DNA of 64,000 bases. Source: Cristatella mucedo (lineage: Eukaryota; Bryozoa; Phylactolaemata; Cristatellidae). The notes under the pieces are model-generated. The model saw only the letters and a list, made by a program, of their open reading frames with translations, did not search any database and had not been told where the DNA came from. A program made the position numbers and the translations under genes. Shown in pieces: positions 1 to 12,940 of the stretch (the first letter of the stretch is position 1; each line of letters opens with the position of its first letter). Where the stretch lies: assembly GCA_009760855.2 (NCBI GenBank), contig WPIO01000025.1, forward strand, positions 62,001-126,000. Direction: 5' to 3'.

Positions 1-1787
1 AATTCAGTACTCGCCGAATTCCCTCAGCTAAAAATAAAGCTCCAGAGACGCATGTAAAGTCATGTCCAATCAATGTCCAGGGCATCGGGCGATGGCGAGG
101 AGCTATGCAGACCGTGCTAATTAGGTCCTACAGTGGACCGGCACTAGAATGACCACGAATGATACGGCAGAAGGCTTCGCCCAAACACTCAGGCCGGAAA
201 CGCACAGCGCCCGCGTGCCGCCGCTGTGGAAGCAGCACAAATGTGACGTGCGGCTTACCTCTGTCAGACCCAGGCCGAAAAATGCAGTGCTCGTTACGGT
301 GCTGGTCTCAGCCGACGCAAGAAGAATACTGACGATGACAAATTCTCGTATCGCCCCTAGCGACTCACAGGTGCAGCGCCAATGCACGCTGGTATGCCAA
401 CAGTAACGGGACTCGTCAGCTACGAAGAGCGCCCACACCTTAACAAGTCTATATCCGTTACACAGAGAAGGCTATTTGTCAGCAGCAGAGGGGTACTTGC
501 GTTCAAGAGCGGCAGGTGAGTGCACCTGAAAAGGCGGCAGGCTAAGGATGTCAAATTAAGGTTATTAAGGAGAGTATTAGAGGTTCCTGATTTAGAATAA
601 TGAGCCAATTGATATTTCTAAATCTCTGGCTTAGACCTTTAGAAAAACCTGCTGAAGTGGTGGTGCATAAGTTTTACGCAATCGCCGGTGCTGTGAGTAA
701 GTTGCCCCGATGGCTTTAGAATATGCTGCTCACACTAGGGACGTAGACCTTTGAATGAATGTGTGCACATACTTGATAGCAGCCAGTGCTCTGTCAACTT
801 AACCATAGATATGCGCGCGTTGGAGTGGCTCCCGAAGCTAATTGATTTTGTTTTGAAGCGCTAATGCTTTTTTTATTATTTCTCACGAGTCCTCAAGGAT
901 CAGTGCTGTTACGTGCACTGCGAGCGTGCACCTTACGACTTCAATCCCGGAGCCGCCACAGCGCTCCTAACAGTAGCTGTCACTCGGAAGAGATGTTTAG
1001 CTTGCGAACACAGCAGACTTCGAGCCCACCTGGTGTCTACAAATGGAGCAGATTCCACCCGGAGGCGCTGCGTGCAGCCGTTGGCGGATTGTGCTCAGAA
1101 TACTATTTTAACACTGACAAAAATCTATTCCATATCTCTTAAGAAAAGTTCCACGCTTAAGACAAACCACTCGGCAGATTCTTGAGACTCGTCCATCTTG
1201 GAAGAAACTGTCCACGCCTGCTTGGAGAGCCTGCAGCTTTGAGCTGGAAAGTTTTCGTGAAATGTCGGGGTGATAACGATTGGCCTTCTTTGCTGCTACG
1301 GGATATATCGAATGTAGTAACTAGTCCGCTGTGCTCTTTGAGCTCCCACGTATTGAGCGTGGCACCGAATGCCTGGAGCTTCGCACCTGCAGCTCTCAGC
1401 GGCTCTCGAACTGTTGGAGCCGTAGAGCCGTCGACTATTCGACGCTAGGAACGTGGGCATGGTTATGTTAACGTCTTGACTCTCTTCATTGCTGCAGCGC
1501 TCTGCCGCCGTTGGCGCTCGTGCTTGTATATAGACGGGGCCACGTGCGACTCGTTAAGCCGCCGTTAAGCTTCGAGGCCCAGCTTCACGGCATCTGCGAC
1601 GAATCAGCCAGGACTATCGCTGCTACGAATACGGTTTCCGTCGCAAAGGACAATAGCTCAGGAGCCGCTCCAGCCCGTTCGTAATAGCGATTATGGCGTG
1701 CACCCTGCTCGGCGGTCGTACTTTTACCTGCTTAAATAAGGAATTACCTATTTGAAGCCTGCAAATTTGCATTGCCTGGTACAAGTT
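1..1787. other. Left edge, no gene recognised
   Basis: I see no convincing coding exon, RNA gene or mobile element in this stretch. Short open frames exist on both strands, but none shows a domain motif together with splice sites. A minus-strand frame at 121-438 has a DESRY string loosely like a Tc1 transposase; the rest does not fit. Confidence 0.5.
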
Positions 1788-1788
1788 G

Positions 1789-2029
<241 letters not shown>

Positions 2030-2636
2030 ATCCAAACCTTAAAGTATGATAAACACTCGATCGTGCGATCACAGAGTACAACGTGCGATCGAGGAATGCC
2101 TCGGTCAGTCAGACGTCTTGCCTGCGTCGAAGAGAAAAGTCAATTTCGCAGTCTAATGACAATGCTAAATTCGTGTACTAGAGGTGACCAATCTGCTCTC
2201 TGAGCTTAGTGCAGCACCTCCGCGTGGAAACCTACCTATATTTACTACCGTAAAGACGCGCTGCTAGGGGAGGGGCACAATAGGCGTTTGTACTTTGGAG
2301 GCACACATAGCATCGAGCAGAGCGGATGAACGGGCGTTGAGGTTGAAGCGACGAGCCAGCACCGCTCTACTGGCCCAGCCCCGCCCACATAGGCTGCCTA
2401 CCATGCAGAGAGAGGGTGGCGGCTTTTGCCTCTTCTGATCTTTGTTTCACTTATCATTTTGCCTCTCGCCTTTCGTCCCACCAGGGCCCCTCCTGTTACC
2501 CCTTCCTTCGTCCGTTTGGTCATTCCGAGTAGCCAACGAAAGGGTGCATTGCTTGCAAATTTCTATATATCTACAAGCCAGTATTGCAAGGCGGTGGGAA
2601 ATAAGCTTGTAAGACTGCGAAACTTCAAAGCAAGTG

Positions 2637-2760
2637 GCTAGTTATATCAAGTGGTTAAGGTGCTCGCCCCGACCAAGGTCGTACGCTCAAGCCCCGTGGC
2701 ATACGTGAAGTGCCTGAATAGACATTAAGTTCTCTTGATTATTGATGGATTATATATGAT
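2637..2760 (+). mobile_element. tRNA-headed SINE, degraded tail
   Basis: This copy has the family's tRNA-like head (AAGTGGTTAAGGTGCTCGCC), a shortened B-box region ending in CTCAAGCCCC, and the body segment GTGAAGTGCCTGAATAGA. The tail diverges after TTAAGTTCTCTT, so the closing half of the usual hairpin is lost. It matches the copies at 25.9, 32.1 and 58.2 kb. A SINE is a non-coding retroposon transcribed by RNA polymerase III from internal A and B boxes and moved by the machinery of a partner LINE. Confidence 0.75.
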
Positions 2761-3049
2761 TTTATTGTATGGCTCCTCGGATATAGGAACTTTCCTTTCA
2801 TTTACGCATTTCTATGAAAGAGCAGGTCAGATTCACGAAGATATACAACTGTGCGTACGTCCTGTCAAACATTGTACTCGAGTATTAGAAAAGATTTACT
2901 AAGACGCAAGTGCTGACCTACTAAGCCTCCATTCCTAATTAAGTCGTTATACACCCGAAGCAACTGTACATTTAGTTGCAAGCGTCCATTAGCCCCGAAG
3001 GCGGCTCACTAAAACGGCTGACTGCGCGTCAAACGTTAATTCTGTGGAA

Positions 3050-3540
<491 letters not shown>

Positions 3541-6530
3541 CAAAGCTAGGTGCAAAGCCTCGGGCTACTTGAATGAGTGGACGCCACCATTGCTGACGTA
3601 CTGGTCGCTGCAACCACCTTAGCTGTCCGACGTGGTTCGTGCGACACCTTAGCAGAATCCCTCGTCTAAAAGAGTCGAATGACATCCGTATCCGGTGGCT
3701 CACTCTAGTACCTGCGCATTCTGCCGGTCGGGCCGCCTCTGCGGGCGACAGCGGAAGGTAAAGCCTATGCTCCGCTTCAAGCTCCATTAAAGTGAACGCC
3801 TGGGGGAGCCACTCGCTTAACTTCTGGGAAAATTGATGAAAATGTAAGTGTAAATATGTTAAAGCAACGGTACGTAGACATATAACAGATGAGTTAAATA
3901 ATTTTAAGACTGGGCTTCCGCCAATGTCTATACCAGCTTGGCGTTGGTATCTTTTTTGGATGGAACTCAATTTTTGTAATGCACTTCATTGAAAGTGGGC
4001 CGAGGTGACTGTGTCCGATGTGTTCTTCTAGCAACGGTAACTTTGGTACAGGACACCTAGAATCCCCCTCGGAGGCTACAGGTGATATGCGAGCCAAGTA
4101 TTGAGCTTTTTCATCTCTGGACGGCACAAAGTTTTTCACAACAATTGGTGCGTTCTATCGCTGATAAATTCAAGAAAGTGTGCTGTCATTCAAATGTATT
4201 TGTCAGCAGTACAAGCTGAAAGATAAGCATGAGACTTCCGCGTACTGGATAGCGGTGACGGTCCTAGCTACTGCCTCTTTGAAATATGCTAGGACAGAGC
4301 CTGGAGCTGAGGAGACATTTACTCGGTTCGCTATGCGGAGCGGCAGCAAATCTAGGCACTTCAGAAAGAGGACAGCAGGTGTGAGGAGTCCAGAGGGCCA
4401 GAGTAGTGGCTTGAAAACAGACTGGTAGGAAATAACCGACGCGTGCAGTTAGTAGCGGTGTTGCAAATGGCTGCAGATGTAAAGCAGCGACAGGATTGCC
4501 GATGGGTATAGGGATTGCGTTACGTCGTGGCTATTCACCCTGATCTTCTTTAGGTTCTTGATTGTCTTGCTGCTCTTTTAAAGCACCGGGAGATTGCTTA
4601 GCTTTCTGACGGCACCATGCAAAAGACGTGTTACTATGCTTATTATACTGTTGATGATTTATCTGGCTTAGCAGTAACATAGATCAACGTAAGCATTGCT
4701 TGGCATGTTGCTTACCTTTGAGCGATTAGGGATTTGGCGGTTTTGTCAAATATTTTACCTTTTTATCCTTTAACTTTAATTCCGCCGATGCTCTGATACA
4801 AGCTCACCTTAACCTTAGCTTGGATGGATTGGAACTGCTAAATAGCCACATGTCTCGTTTATTTTAGTCGGTCGACAGTTAGTCTTGATCTTTTGCTATA
4901 TTGTTTCAAGCTTGCGATATGCAGACCGAGCTATTTTAAATTCATCATTAAATTCATCGTCTTTTTGGGTGGTGATGGCGTACCTATGCTTACTCGACGA
5001 TGCAAACTCGTTCAGAACAACAGCGAGCGTCTATAATTTTACCAGCGAAAGTAATTACGAAGGAGGGTTTGGTCACAAGTAGCTAAAATGTCAATGTTAT
5101 CAACAATCATTTTTTTTCTATCAAAGAAGACACACACTGTGAAAGAAGGAACTCCACAAGCAGTAAGGTGTCAGAGCTTGCTGATAGCGAGATTTTACAG
5201 CACATCATCGTGAGCTACTATTTTACCTAGAGTGTGAAAGCAGACATCGAATCAGTCAGTGAATAAAATTTGGCACTGAAAAGGCTCACTGGTGCAAGCG
5301 TCATCTCTTGACTTCAAAACTGATGTGAGATGGAGAAAATCTGAATAAAGCAATTGTTGGTACTTCGTAACTATACCGATGCCACAATCAGAAGCTCGAA
5401 TACGGAGGGGCTTGGTGAGACAGACTCGGGACACTGCTAAGAGGAGACTGCAGGCGGTTGGCAATATTTCGATCAGCGAGCTACTCTGTGTGTAGCCCTT
5501 GTCGTCGACCTCTCGTGTAAGATAGAACTCGATGCCTGTAGCGTCCGACGGCATCGGCTGCAGATGGGCAGTCAATCAACGTCAGCCACGCCTCGGTCGG
5601 GCCGAACGGATGAGTTGCATCGTCAACAATCATAGATCACGTGCTGCTAGGGGTACGCTGCATTTGGAATGCGCACTCCACGCGGCCCTCTTTGAGTAGC
5701 TGTCACTCGGGTTGCATCGGACGGTGTGACTAAGAAGTGACTCACTCAGCGAAACGAAAGAAACACGTGCGCGATCGTTCCGAATGGAATGGTCACTAAT
5801 AAAATAGCCAAAGAATCTGTATTGACAAGCGGATCAGGCGCAGGAGCGCAGAACGGCAGATGTGGAAGCACGCTACCAAAGGACAAAAGGCACAAGCAGC
5901 GAGCGTGCGATGTTCATTAACGCGCCATCTCGTGTGAGCTAGCGAAAAGACGCTTTAAATTATTTTTGCTCTGTTGCATCGCGTGAATGTCACTCATACT
6001 AACTTTGATTTTTTGGAAATCGTGCACTTATTGGAAAACGTGACTAAACTCGGTGAACAACTTTGCGAGTAAACTAGAATGTACTGATATATATCTCTTT
6101 CTCTCCGGAGGTCCTTAGTAAATTCATTTGCTCTGAAAAAAATTTCTACCTGTATCTGCAGGTTAGATTTTTGACAATAACTTTGTCCTCAAATACTCAC
6201 ACGCCACGAATTGACTGAAGCAAGCATCTAACATGAAAATATATTCAAACCTTAGCTGGCTGATTGTAACTAGTTCGATCTAATTAAGAGAGTCTGTAAG
6301 AATATTGCTGAGAATTAGTCGTTATGAATTGTCAATGAATTTTCCATCGATTGTTATTTTGGCATCGATTCATTATCAAAGAAGACATTCATGATTGAGA
6401 AATCTAGTTAGTCAGATTCTAGCAGCATTTCGGATCCATTTTACTGCAGGAAAAGCGTGGACAGCCTAACGCAGGGCGCATTCCCGCCGAGCTAAGCACG
6501 CAACTGGCATCACTTTTCGTTAGCATACAG
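3541..6530. other. AT-rich intergenic or intronic DNA
   Basis: No coding exon or repeat family could be supported here. Short open frames such as 5252-5575 (minus) and 4885-5082 (plus) show no family signature or convincing splice sites. Confidence 0.5.
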
Positions 6531-6758
6531 CTCTAATCATTGTTACACCAACGTGGAAGAATCTAAAGAACAAGACATTGGTGATGCAGTCAAGTTTGTC
6601 GCAAGCGTTGTTCTTCCTGATCTTACATACGACGTAGAACTAGAGACAAAGACGTCCAAGACATTGCACCATTGGGCAAGAACAGAATTGAACAGAGACC
6701 GGCACCGCAGCTTCCGTCAGTGTCTTTTCGATGGCAGATCTCTATCTTGCGATGCACT
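6531..6758 (+). CDS. Putative exon, first half of SEA-like domain
   Basis: The exon is bounded by a CAG acceptor before 6531 and a near-consensus GTAAGT donor at 6759. It starts with one base of a split codon, has 75 open codons and ends with two bases. The peptide contains KFVASVVLPDLTYDVELETK followed by TSKTLHHWAR. That pattern of beta strand, conserved Tyr, Leu and Ser, then an amphipathic helix is typical of the start of SEA domains. SEA domains occur in mucins and in type II transmembrane serine proteases, usually next to the membrane. Its end phase fits the next exon at 6905. The SEA assignment rests on pattern recognition only; alternatively this is an unknown secreted protein. Confidence 0.42.
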
Positions 6759-6904
6759 GTAAGTTCTATTTTTCTATAGATTTATCTAGCTTTTAACTCT
6801 CGTCCGGGCATTCTCAGACGCACTGGTGGACAGCTCTCGCAATCTTTCGGTAAGGGATATATGCGGCCACCAGTGACCACTTTCTCCATGCTGTCCTTTT
6901 AAAG

Positions 6905-7128
6905 CCCTTGCGAGGCTACAGCGCGCGGCAACCGAACCGTCTTGCGCCAACCGAAGCGAAGCGGCAGCATCGCCACCCAGATCATTTTCTACATCCCGTC
7001 GTCAACGCTAAGCATCGTTCAGAATTTCTCGAAAGACGCTATGAGCCTGCTGTGTCAATGCATCGTCGCCGGCGGCCACAAGTTCGACATTGACACAGCA
7101 AATGGAAACGGCCTCAAGCAGATAGGCG
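6905..7128 (+). CDS. Putative exon, second half of SEA-like domain
   Basis: A pyrimidine-rich tract (CTTTCTCCATGCTGTCCTTT) leads to an AAAG acceptor. The exon begins with one base, completing the codon left by 6758, and encodes 74 open codons. It contains KRSGSIATQIIFYIPSS, resembling the R-x-G-S-(V/I) beta strand of SEA domains, then an Asp- and Gly-containing end (GGHKFDIDTANGNG). It also has Cys pairs (LLCQC). The likely donor is GTCAGT at 7129, weaker than its neighbours. With that donor the frame continues open into the 67-nt exon at 7307. A downstream alternative donor cannot be excluded. Confidence 0.42.
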
Positions 7129-7306
7129 GTCAGTTCCGGCTGAGTGTCGGGTTTGGTATTCGGCCTAGGTTAGAGGTCAGCAGTGGCTAGCTTCTATCTG
7201 GGAGCTCGTGCGATTCTAATGAAATCGAGGTTCTCCGCGCCGGCTGCACAGGCGCTTTGAGCTATTTTTTAAACAGTCACACTTTTGCGTCCTCCCGCTC
7301 TTGCAG

Positions 7307-7373
7307 CACAGAGGGTCTTCCGAGCTGACGATCCCGAGTCTGGGCCCAACCAAACCACCGCGGATACTGCAAG
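7307..7373 (+). CDS. Putative 67-nt exon, continuation
   Basis: Splice sites are strong: the pyrimidine tract TTTTGCGTCCTCCCGCTCTT before the CAG acceptor, and CAAG followed by GTAACA at the 3' end. Joined to 7128, the frame reads AQRVFRADDPESGPNQTTAD and stays open, ending with two bases of a codon. A second frame is also open, so the reading depends on the donor used upstream. The short hydrophilic peptide has no recognisable domain and would be a linker after the SEA-like region. No following exon was found between here and 15 kb. Confidence 0.4.
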
Positions 7374-8560
7374 GTAACATTTTCCTCTAAGAGACGGTTT
7401 GGTATGCACCTTTAGCAAGAGCAAGCGCATGTTTGCTTGCCTCAGACTGGGTGTTAGCTCCCACTACGCTATTTGAAACAAGTTCAAAAAGGCATCATGG
7501 TTTGCCTCTACCGTTCAGTTTCGGTGGTGGCGTGAAATATGGCCAAAGAGCAGAATTCGCATCATTTTAACCCGAGCTGGTGCTGAACCGACGCTTGTGC
7601 GAACCGAGACAGAAGGTGCTGTCGTAGCTCGTGGCTTCTCTTTGTAGACTTTGTGGCCAACTGCACTGCTGCAATCACTTCAGCTGCGCCGTCGTATGAC
7701 ATCAAGAAATGTTTGAAGTTTTGCATCTCCCTTGAGGACTCGAGTCAGCGTTAGACCAAGGCGTCCGTCCACCGTGCTTCGCGGTGCATCCATCCAGCTT
7801 GTCGCTCGAACCTTCCGGTACATCATCCGCAGAGTGGCTACAGTGCGTAATTTTCTGCACTCGGAGTGAGCGGCCGCATTAGTGCGCTCACAAGTTCAAG
7901 TGACAAGTTTATGCAATCTTGCAAACTATGCTCGTTCAATCGACAAGTGCCTAAATTAAGCTTTTTTGAAAACTATATGGGAAAGTGTGAGGTTACTGAG
8001 TTTAATTAAGAGGTTCTTGCATGGCCCGTTTTCATATGATAGTGTCAGTGGCGTGCATGAACATTTCTTAACTTCATGGCTTGAGTTGTTTTTTTTATTT
8101 TCTCAAAACCCGTGGTATTAGAAACTGTATCAAGGTCAACTATTCAATGTGCTTTAATTTTGGCTTCACCGAGAGACTGTTGCCTGATAGCTATAGACAC
8201 AAAACAGAGTTGGTTGGCACCCGGCTCACGGAGCTTGCCACACAGGCGTCCATTCAACGCTGAGAGCAGTTTCGGTCGCGCCTTCGTCGCAGCTCCAGCG
8301 AGGAGCTCAAAAGGAATGTCATCGAATGCATCTCGAAAAATCTATTTCTGTGCGAGTGTGAGCTTTCATCGACAGATTACCAGCTCTGTTGAGCCTGCCA
8401 GATCACTGTGCCGCCTTGGCCAGGCACAAGTATGCCCGTCCCTGCTGACCTCTTGCTCTGAAGTAAATTCGATATCATCTTTGGCGCCATATTGCTTTTT
8501 GGTAAGCCGAGGTAGGTGCTGACCATTCGAAAAAGCTGCTATGTATCTCCGTCTGTAACT
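7374..8560. other. Probable intron, nothing recognised
   Basis: This lies between the putative SEA-like exons and the LINE-A insertion. One acceptor-like site near 7650 (CTTCTCTTTGTAG) precedes a short open frame with several cysteines, but there is no donor and the phase does not fit, so I do not call it an exon. Confidence 0.4.
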
Positions 8561-9287
8561 CCACAAAGTCATAAAGACCATGTGGGTGTTACGCAGGAGA
8601 GTTTTGTATAGCGCACTCACAGCCTAAGCGGCTTTCGGTACGCGTTCGGTAGCCAACAGACTTCGTCTCACGCAACAAAGAGAAAGTGGGAAGCATAGCA
8701 GAGTCGGGAGAGCAGTTGAGGTAGTGAGTAGCATAGAAGTAGCAGCTCAGGACCACTGAAAAGGATGCCATAGTCGGCAGTAGGAGAGTAGTTGTCGTTG
8801 CGTAAGAATTGTGGAATCGAGTTCCACAGTCTAGGACCTGCAGAGCTAAAGCTTCTGTCGCCAACTGTCTTTAAGCGGAGGAATGGGACAGTTCATTTAT
8901 TGTCCACACAGGACCTGAGGGTGCGAATAGGATGAAACTTCTGCAGCAGTTCAGCTAGGTACGAAGGAGCCAAGCCGTGGTGGCCTTGTGGGTCAGCCTA
9001 AGAACTTTGCTCTGTATCTTTTGCTCAACCGGCAACCATCCTAGCTCTTTCAGCAAAGGAGACACGTGCTCAAACCGCTGGGACTTGAAGACCAGCCTTG
9101 CAGCCATATTCATAGTCCGCTGCAGTGGCATAATAGCTTTCTTTGGCAGCCCAGCCAAAAGGGAATTACAATAATCAAGCCGAGACAGAACTAAAGAGCT
9201 AGTTAAATTTTTTACAAGCCACTGTGGGACACAGCTCCTAATCTTGGATAGAGATCGGACGTGATGGATAGCTGTAGAAGCAGTCTT

Positions 9288-9968
9288 CTAAATGAAGCTT
9301 TTGAAATTGAGGCAGCTGTCGAACACAACACCTAAATTTCGAGCACGTGGTGATGGTCGCACAATGGCATCACCTATTAGAAGAGCAAAGCCTTTTAATC
9401 CAGCCACAGGCTTAGGGTGTTTTATGAGCAGCAGTTCGGTTTTATCATCATTTAATTTCATGAAGTTTTCCGACATCCAGGATCGAATATCGGCAAGGCA
9501 AGCATTCAGTTTCTCAGTTGCCGCAGCAGATTCTGATGGTTTGAATGACAAATACAACTGAGTATCGTCAGCATAGAAGTGATATCCTATTCCATGTGCC
9601 TTAATCATTTTTCCCAGAGGTTGTGTATAAATGGAGAACAGCAAGGGACCGAGTGCAGACCCTTGAGGGACTCCACAGGTGACCCTTCTCGTGTCAGAGA
9701 CCTGACCCCCACACGACACGGATTGAACACGATCAGACAAGTATGATTTAAACCACGCCAGTGCTTTGTCTGCCAGACCGATCGTAGTTCTCAATCGTTC
9801 AAGCAGAACTTCGTGATCAATGGTGTCGAAGGCAGCAGACAGATCTAGCAGAGCTAGGGCAGTGACATTCCCGTCGTCGTTGCCACGTAGAATGTCATTG
9901 TTAACACGGAAGAGAGCAGTTTCAGTAGAATGCTGCCTCTTGAGCCCTGATTGAAATGTTTCTGACAT
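9288..9968 (-). pseudogene. Reverse transcriptase fragment of LINE-A
   Basis: This 226-residue open segment covers the fingers and palm of a non-LTR reverse transcriptase. It opens with FQSGLKRQHSTETALF, a typical L2 block, then LLDLSAAFDTIDHEVLLERL with the first catalytic Asp region, GVPQGSALGPLLFSIYT, and the FYADD catalytic box. It ends in NARNLGVVFDSCLNF-like sequence before a break. Reverse transcriptase copies LINE RNA into DNA at the nicked target. The intact segment sits inside an otherwise frameshifted element and has no start of its own. Confidence 0.9.
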
Positions 9969-10840
9969 TCCATTATTTTCAATATGTTCAACCAGCTGCC
10001 TAGCAACAATCTTTTCAAGAATCTTTGATAAGAACGGAAGAAGGGAAACCGGGCGATAGTTTGCTGGGACCTCTGTGTCTAATCCAGGCTTTTTAAGAAT
10101 AGATCTAACGATTGCCGATTTAAAGGACTTGGGGACGACCCCAAAGAAGCATAAAAAATCTTAGTTATAGCAGGGCTAAGTTGGTCTGCTAGTGAAGACC
10201 ACAGAGATGAGGGAATAGGGTCTTCAGGAGACGAGCTCTTTGTTAGACCTTGTTAAGGTTGCCACATCGCGTGCAGAAACATCGGAGAACCTTTTAAGGA
10301 AGGTCACAGTTTGAGGAACGGCGATTGCTTTGGTCGGAGGGGGCTTAATGGAGGCACGAATGTGCACAATTTTTTCAGTAAAGAAGGCCGAAAACTTTTC
10401 GGCTGAGCCCTTAATATCTGGGGAGTCAGACCTCACAGCATTGGCCAGTAAATGGTTTACTGTCTTGTAAATCTGTTTAGTGTCCGACTGGCAGGAATTC
10501 AGCTTTCTAATAAAAAAGAAGCCCTGATTTATTTTAAGCTTCCGGGTGTAAACTCAAAGGAAGTCTTTAAAATTGACTAGATCTGCCTTAGACCCCGATT
10601 TCTTGAAATGACGTTCTATGCGCTTAACCCGGCGCATCTTCAGGAGTTTTTTGTAAATTGAAAGGAGTCTCCACGACTTTGAACACGGATAGAGCGAACG
10701 GGAGCATGCTTGTCAAGAGCACTCCTGAGTGTCATGTTCATTGCATCAGTGAGGGTATCGAGGCTGCCGGTCGAGTCTGAATACAAATCAAGAAGACCTG
10801 CATCACAAACAGATTTCAAAAACTTGTCCATGTCAATGCT

Positions 10841-11182
10841 TTATAAGTTACGTCGTTTGGCAAATTCAACATTGCCCTGTACGTACAAGGGTGCAGGAAC
10901 AGTAAACGAGACAGAACAATGATCTGAGAGGGTCAGTGGGCACACCACAAGGTCAGTGGTGAAGACATCCTTAGTGATCACGAGATCTAGAATGTGACCA
11001 CCGACGTAGGTGCTATGATTAACGTGTTGGGCCAAACCAAAATTCTCCAGACAGTCAAGAAATGAGCGGACCTTTCTATTGCTAGGTTTGTCAACGTGAA
11101 TATTGAAGTCTCCTAAAATCAGTAATGGCCTATCACACACAAATATTTTTGCGAGGAACTCTGAAAACTCCTCTATAAACAA
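10841..11182 (-). pseudogene. Endonuclease fragment of LINE-A
   Basis: The frame encodes the C-terminal half of an exonuclease/endonuclease/phosphatase-type domain. It reads LFIEEFSEFLAKIF, the metal-binding GDFNIHVD motif, GHILDLVIT and the catalytic SDHCSVSF. These blocks match L2-clade LINE endonucleases, which nick the target before reverse transcription. The N-terminal half is missing; in-frame stops lie just upstream at about 11205-11220. Confidence 0.88.
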
Positions 11183-11535
11183 GTTTAGACAGCCAGAAGG
11201 GGGCCGCTAATCCTAATTAGAAATCGCCGAGCTGTTGATAATAATAATTTGGGAGCTCATCGTTCAATAACATCTCACAAATTTCCATGTCAATAAGTCA
11301 TGCACTCGAAGCCTGCTTTTTCTATTGCTTTTTAGTAAATTAAGGAGGTCTTCAGAAGAACAGCAACTCAGACGCCGAGGACTTACCGACGATGTCGTGC
11401 GTATGATTCTTAGACTGCCCAATGGCAGCCCAGTAACGCAGTGTGGTTTGTTCCTGTCCATCCTATCGATTGGGTGTAGCAATCACGACTCTTTTCGAAT
11501 ACCAGTCACCGGTTACCTGCAAGAATTGAATGCAC

Positions 11536-11537
<2 letters not shown>

Positions 11538-11576
<39 letters not shown>

Positions 11577-11577
11577 G
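11538..11577. repeat. (GA)n microsatellite
   Basis: A short run of AG dinucleotides with one GGG interruption. It is one of the few purine-rich tracts on the plus strand. Confidence 0.9.
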
Positions 11578-11637
11578 TTGAATGACAAGAGTATTAAAGT
11601 CGAACACGTGCTCTAGAAAGTTCGCTCACGCTTAAAT

Positions 11638-11965
11638 AAAGTATTCCCATGACCTGACCACATTTAAAAGAAACTTAAAAACACGTCTATTTAGGACAGC
11701 ATTTAGTGGGTCCTTGTGATTCGTCCTTGATGTGCTTATGCGTGCTGACACTGTGCATGCTGCCACTAACCACATTTGCATGCTGACCCTGTGCATGTCA
11801 CCCATAAGGATATTATTTATTTTGTTTGTTTTTCAAGCATGATTTTACTTACTATTCAATTGCATATCACTTTGCAGCAAATGTAAAGCGCCTAGAAAGA
11901 GATTAAGTTCTCTGAGGGCGCTTTATCAAGTGCAATATTATTATTATTATTATTATTATTATGTC
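11638..11965 (+). mobile_element. LINE-B 3' end, 5'-truncated copy
   Basis: It begins within the last codons of LINE-B ORF2 (TTTKRNLKTRLF-like) and runs through the 3' UTR to (ATT)n at 11939-11962. The tail GTAAAGCGCC..AGAGATTAAGTTCTCT..GGGCGCTTT can fold into a hairpin. The same 330-base block recurs at 20.5 and 33.8-34.2 kb. 5' truncation is the usual result of incomplete reverse transcription. Confidence 0.88.
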
Positions 11966-12631
11966 GTCAATTAAATTCATTAACTGACACTGTCAACAGG
12001 CAGTCCGAAAGTTAAGAGTGACTGGGGCGACTATGCGAAGTATGCCACCTGCAATTAAAGCTATAAGTGTAGCGCTAGGAAAGCCGAGAACGCTTCGGCT
12101 CACGATACAAGCTAAAGTCGTGTCGGTTCCGCGTGCTGTGCTTGCATCAGCATTTGCCGGACCGTCATCTTTGGCATCGGATCCGTCACTATGCAGCCTA
12201 GCCGAGTGCCTGAGCCATCGTTTGCTGGCTCAATAAATAAAGTTTAAAATGAGTATCGTCGTTTGCAGGAGCCTTCACTTGGTGTCGCGAGTGTGCAGCC
12301 ATCTCCCACCGAAGATTGTTTATTTTTTTCAGATATCTAACGCGATCCCATGCAATGAGAGCGCCTTTCAATCCAGGAATTGTATCCAGGTATCATATCC
12401 AGGTATTCACTCCATGTATGCACTCATTCGAGTTAAGGAATAGTGGTGCCGTTTCATCCTTTGGAGCATGCCTAAAGTACCTAGATTAAATTCTTACATG
12501 ACGTTCAAGAAATGACTTGTTATCAGTTTTAGTTTTATTATTATCGTAATTATTAGTAGTAGCTGTGGCTGCGGCATATAGTATCGAGCGGTCGAGGCCG
12601 TCATTTCAGATGCGCTGAAAAAGAATAGAAG

Positions 12632-12940
12632 CAGTGGCAGAGCTTGTGGGTACAGGGGGGCAAGTTCCCCGCTGTCCCTCTAAACAGGGGCAGCGAGTGT
12701 GGCCACCACGTGTTACTGAGCCTCGCGACGAAAGTCAGCAACGAAGAAAGAATGCTCTAACTCTACTCAATAAGCAAACACCGAGTGGGTGTCTAATAAA
12801 TGCTATCTATGATTGCACGCTATAATTTTTCATCCATTGCGGGTCTGGCCCCGCCTAATTGAAAATCTTGCTGGTCTTGCCCCTAATCTAACATTTTGCA
12901 GGCCTTGCTCCCCTAGGTGATATTTCTGGCTCCGCCACTG
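12632..12940. mobile_element. MITE with hAT-like termini
   Basis: The left end CAGTGGCAGAGCT and the inverted right end (reverse complement CAGTGGCGGAGCC) form imperfect terminal inverted repeats starting with CAGTGGC, a common hAT-type terminus. The flanks AATAGAAG and GATAGAAC agree at 6 of 8 positions, consistent with a decayed 8-bp target duplication. At about 309 bp with no transposase it is a non-autonomous element. Confidence 0.7.

Larger units (their letters stand above)
8561..11215 (-). mobile_element. LINE-A, L2-like retrotransposon, decayed
   Basis: Read on the minus strand, 11215 to 8561 holds the order expected of an L2/CR1-clade ORF2. It starts with an endonuclease fragment (RPPSG, then ILGDFNIHVD and SDH), followed by a linker with FTEKI..IRASI and a reverse transcriptase with LSAAFDTIDH, GVPQGSALGPLLF and FYADD. 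It ends with the C-terminal GDRSF..AGPRLWNS motif. Several frameshifts and stops separate these blocks, so this copy is dead. The 3' end lies near 8561, since homology to the copy at 49.4 kb stops there at a TGTAACTC motif (plus strand). The 5' end is truncated or decayed near 11.2 kb. Confidence 0.9.

Noticed and set aside
121-438. Minus-strand frame with DESRY, like a Tc1/mariner transposase
   Set aside because: Only a few residues fit; the following segment lacks the expected DGR..VWR..GER block in any frame and there are no inverted termini.
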